Origin: Geotrypetes seraphini
Lineage: Eukaryota > Chordata > Amphibia > Gymnophiona > Dermophiidae
Length of the DNA: 64,000 nt
Assembly: GCF_902459505.1 (NCBI RefSeq)
Contig: NC_047094.1
Coordinates: 26,583,241-26,647,240 of the forward strand
Reading direction: 5' to 3'
Numbering within the stretch: the first letter of the stretch is position 1; every line of letters starts with the position of its first letter. The translations under genes and the position numbers were made by a program. The notes beneath the pieces were generated by a model, which was not told the origin of the DNA, ran no database searches, and saw only the letters and a list, made by a program, of their open reading frames with translations. Positions 62,300-64,000 of this stretch are shown in pieces.

Positions 62300-63720
62300 A
62301 CATATGAATCACAATTAAGATGACCACAGAAGATTTAGAAGTGAGTAGTTTTTTGAGATTTGCGATTATATTGTAAGTTACTTTCATGAATCAGCCACGA
62401 GATGTAATCTCCCATCATGTTCTCATTATATTGTCCTTGGTAGTGGCATTCAAATTCCAGTATATCCTGGTGGAAGTGCTCACCTTGCTCCTCTAAGTAT
62501 ATTCCCATATTCCCCTTGAATGTCTGTACCCTTATTTGTACTCCGCTCCTCCACTTCCAAATCCAGACTTTGTTCCTTTCATCTAGCTGCCCCGTATGCC
62601 TGGAATAAACTACCTGAGTCTGTCTCATGCCCCTTCCCTTATTCAAAAGTAGACTGAAAACCCAACTTTTTGAGACAGCCTTCAACTCATAACTCTACTC
62701 CCCTCTGCTCAACACCCTAACCAGCAGTTTAATCATCCCCACTAACTGTAAACCCTACCCTGGCATCCTGTTTGTCTGTCTTGATTATTTAGATTGTAAG
62801 CTCACTCGAGCAGGGACTATCCCCTTTGTGACTCTGTACAGTGCTGCACCCGTCTGATGCTTTAGAAATAATTAATAGTACAGTAGTAGTAGTATCTCAA
62901 GATGAGCATCAAGGACATGGACTTTGAGAAACATCCTACAGCCCATTTTACTGTAATTCTTCTCCAGATTCTAAACCAAGTCTATATAGTTTTCAGTCTT
63001 GTGATTGTCCAGGAAGCACCAAACCAATGCAACAAAGCTGTTCCAAGACACTTTCTCCTTCCTAGTTAGCTTCTTGGGAAATTCCTTGCACTCTAGGATC
63101 TTCATCTGTGGTATGATGAAGACACCAGCTTTGACCTTTGCCTCAGACAGATTAGGGAAGATGTCTTGAAAGATACCTCCTTATCTAGAGCTATGACCAA
63201 TTGTTTCATTAGGCCCAATTTGATGTGCAGTGGTGGCATCAGAAACTTATGGGGGTCCACCAGAGGTTCCCATTTGACGTTGTTTCTCCCCTTAGAGAAC
63301 TTGGTCCACTGTGGTCAGTCCTGCCTTTGGTAGTTCACTTTTGTGTCCCTGCTGTACCAAAGACATAGACGGGAAACTTGGAGATTCATTAGGAATTCCA
63401 CTATTATGAAGTCGATGACCTCCCAGCCATTCTCATCATAATTCAAGGTGCCTAGTAAGATCTTGATGCTATTGTAATCCTCTTTGATGTGCACTGAGTG
63501 AGCCAGGTCTCATTACCTCTTTTAAGGAAGACATCTTGCAGTCTGTGTTTGGGGCTCCAGGCCAGCTCAGGACTTTGGCCAAACCAAGAGACTGTTTTCC
63601 TGTGTGCCTGATCCCGTGAGATAACAGGATTCCGGGAGTTTTGTTCTGAGTCAGAAAAGAACCTTTCAGCAATATTGCTTGTCTTGTCTGGCCGTGTGTT
63701 CACAGGCCCAAAACCCACAC
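62300..63720 (-). pseudogene. Repetitive protein-coding family of unknown function, split
   Basis: The minus-strand C-terminus NMGIYLEEQGEHFHQDILEF, CHYQGQYNENMMGDYISWLI and a KSQKTTHF end match a large family of animal 'uncharacterized' proteins that I recognise by motif (EQGERFHQD...YQG...MMADYCW). Upstream pieces at 63250-62900 read LMPPLHIKLGLMKQLVIALD-like and a CRMSLKIHFLHSH-like region in shifted frames. An L2-like insertion (about 62520-62895) splits it, and several frame changes show that it is dead. The family is probably transposon-derived; its biochemical role is unknown to me. Confidence 0.6.
62520..62895 (+). mobile_element. L2-like LINE 3' end inserted in the unknown family
   Basis: 'ttcatctagctgccccgtat' and 'aaaacccaactttttgagac' are the L2/Rex C-terminal end (LKTQLFETA-like). 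The tail 'attgtaagctcactcgagca', 'gggactatcccc', 'gtacagtgctgcac' and (TAG)n closes it. Same tail family as 4951-5100. Confidence 0.75.
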
Positions 63721-63721
63721 C

Positions 63722-64000
63722 CTGTTCATACTGTTACCCAGCACTAAGAAAAAAGCAACTTAAAAATAAAGGTTCAGGATGTTTTTGAAGTTGGTCTTAC
63801 TCCAGTTAGAAAGACAAATGACAGGAATTGTTTAGACCAAACTAGTAGAGGTTCCACAAGTAGACTTGCCAGATTTTGTGGAGCCCCAATTCTGCCCTGT
63901 TCCACCCCGGCCCGGCCCCCACACAAACCTCTGCCTCTCATTCCTTAAGCTGGGGGTCATGTCTGGAGGGCCTCTGAGCATGCGCAGATGTGATGTGATG
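63722..64000. other. Window end, unclassified repeat-like DNA
   Basis: 'ggagggcctctgagcatgcg' and the C-rich 'ccaccccggcccggccccc' look like part of a dispersed repeat cut by the window edge. No gene is seen. Confidence 0.3.

Overview
The window is vertebrate nuclear DNA. It carries one host gene, MOSMO (modulator of smoothened), on the minus strand, buried in a dense mixture of transposable elements. The repeat complement (CR1, L1 and L2-like LINEs, MIR-like CORE-SINEs with L2-type tails, Penelope-like elements, Tc1/mariner elements and many palindromic MITEs) fits an amphibian. I favour a caecilian, from the look of the L2/SINE tails and of the MITEs ending in 'ctccttttactaagg'. The species call is inference.

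Layout. Positions 1-5.1 kb are old LINE, SINE and MITE debris. At 5.2-5.5 kb there is a GC-rich, CpG-rich block with RFX/X-box-like half sites, probably a promoter, and synteny in other vertebrates makes VWA3A a candidate. MOSMO runs right to left: exon 1 51793-51898, exon 2 16756-16968, exon 3 12427-12611. The introns are about 34.8 kb and 4.1 kb. Joined, the exons give an uninterrupted 167-residue protein with canonical splice sites. A CpG-island promoter covers about 51.74-52.26 kb. The 3' UTR probably extends to about 10.9 kb. Introns 1 and 2 hold CR1 fragments, Penelope-like 3' ends, a Tc1 transposon split by a MITE, mariner fragments, nested L1s and foldback elements.

Upstream of MOSMO (52.3-64 kb) lie L2 and L1 3' ends, a 636-bp near-perfect inverted repeat, a Penelope-like 3' region, and then an apparently complete CR1 LINE (about 57.66-62.29 kb, minus strand) with both ORFs open. 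Last comes a repetitive protein-coding family of unknown function (62.3-63.7 kb), split by an L2-like insertion.

The strongest observations are two. (1) In the intact CR1, ORF1 ends in a U UUA AAC slippery heptamer directly before its stop. ORF2 is open in the -1 frame from that point, with no ATG for 126 codons, and this upstream stretch includes the first endonuclease motif, which suggests programmed -1 frameshifting. (2) Hammerhead-ribozyme-like motifs recur (CTGANG..., stem II, GAAA, then an ACAT/ATGT stem III); in one case the motif directly follows a decayed Penelope-like GIY-YIG region.
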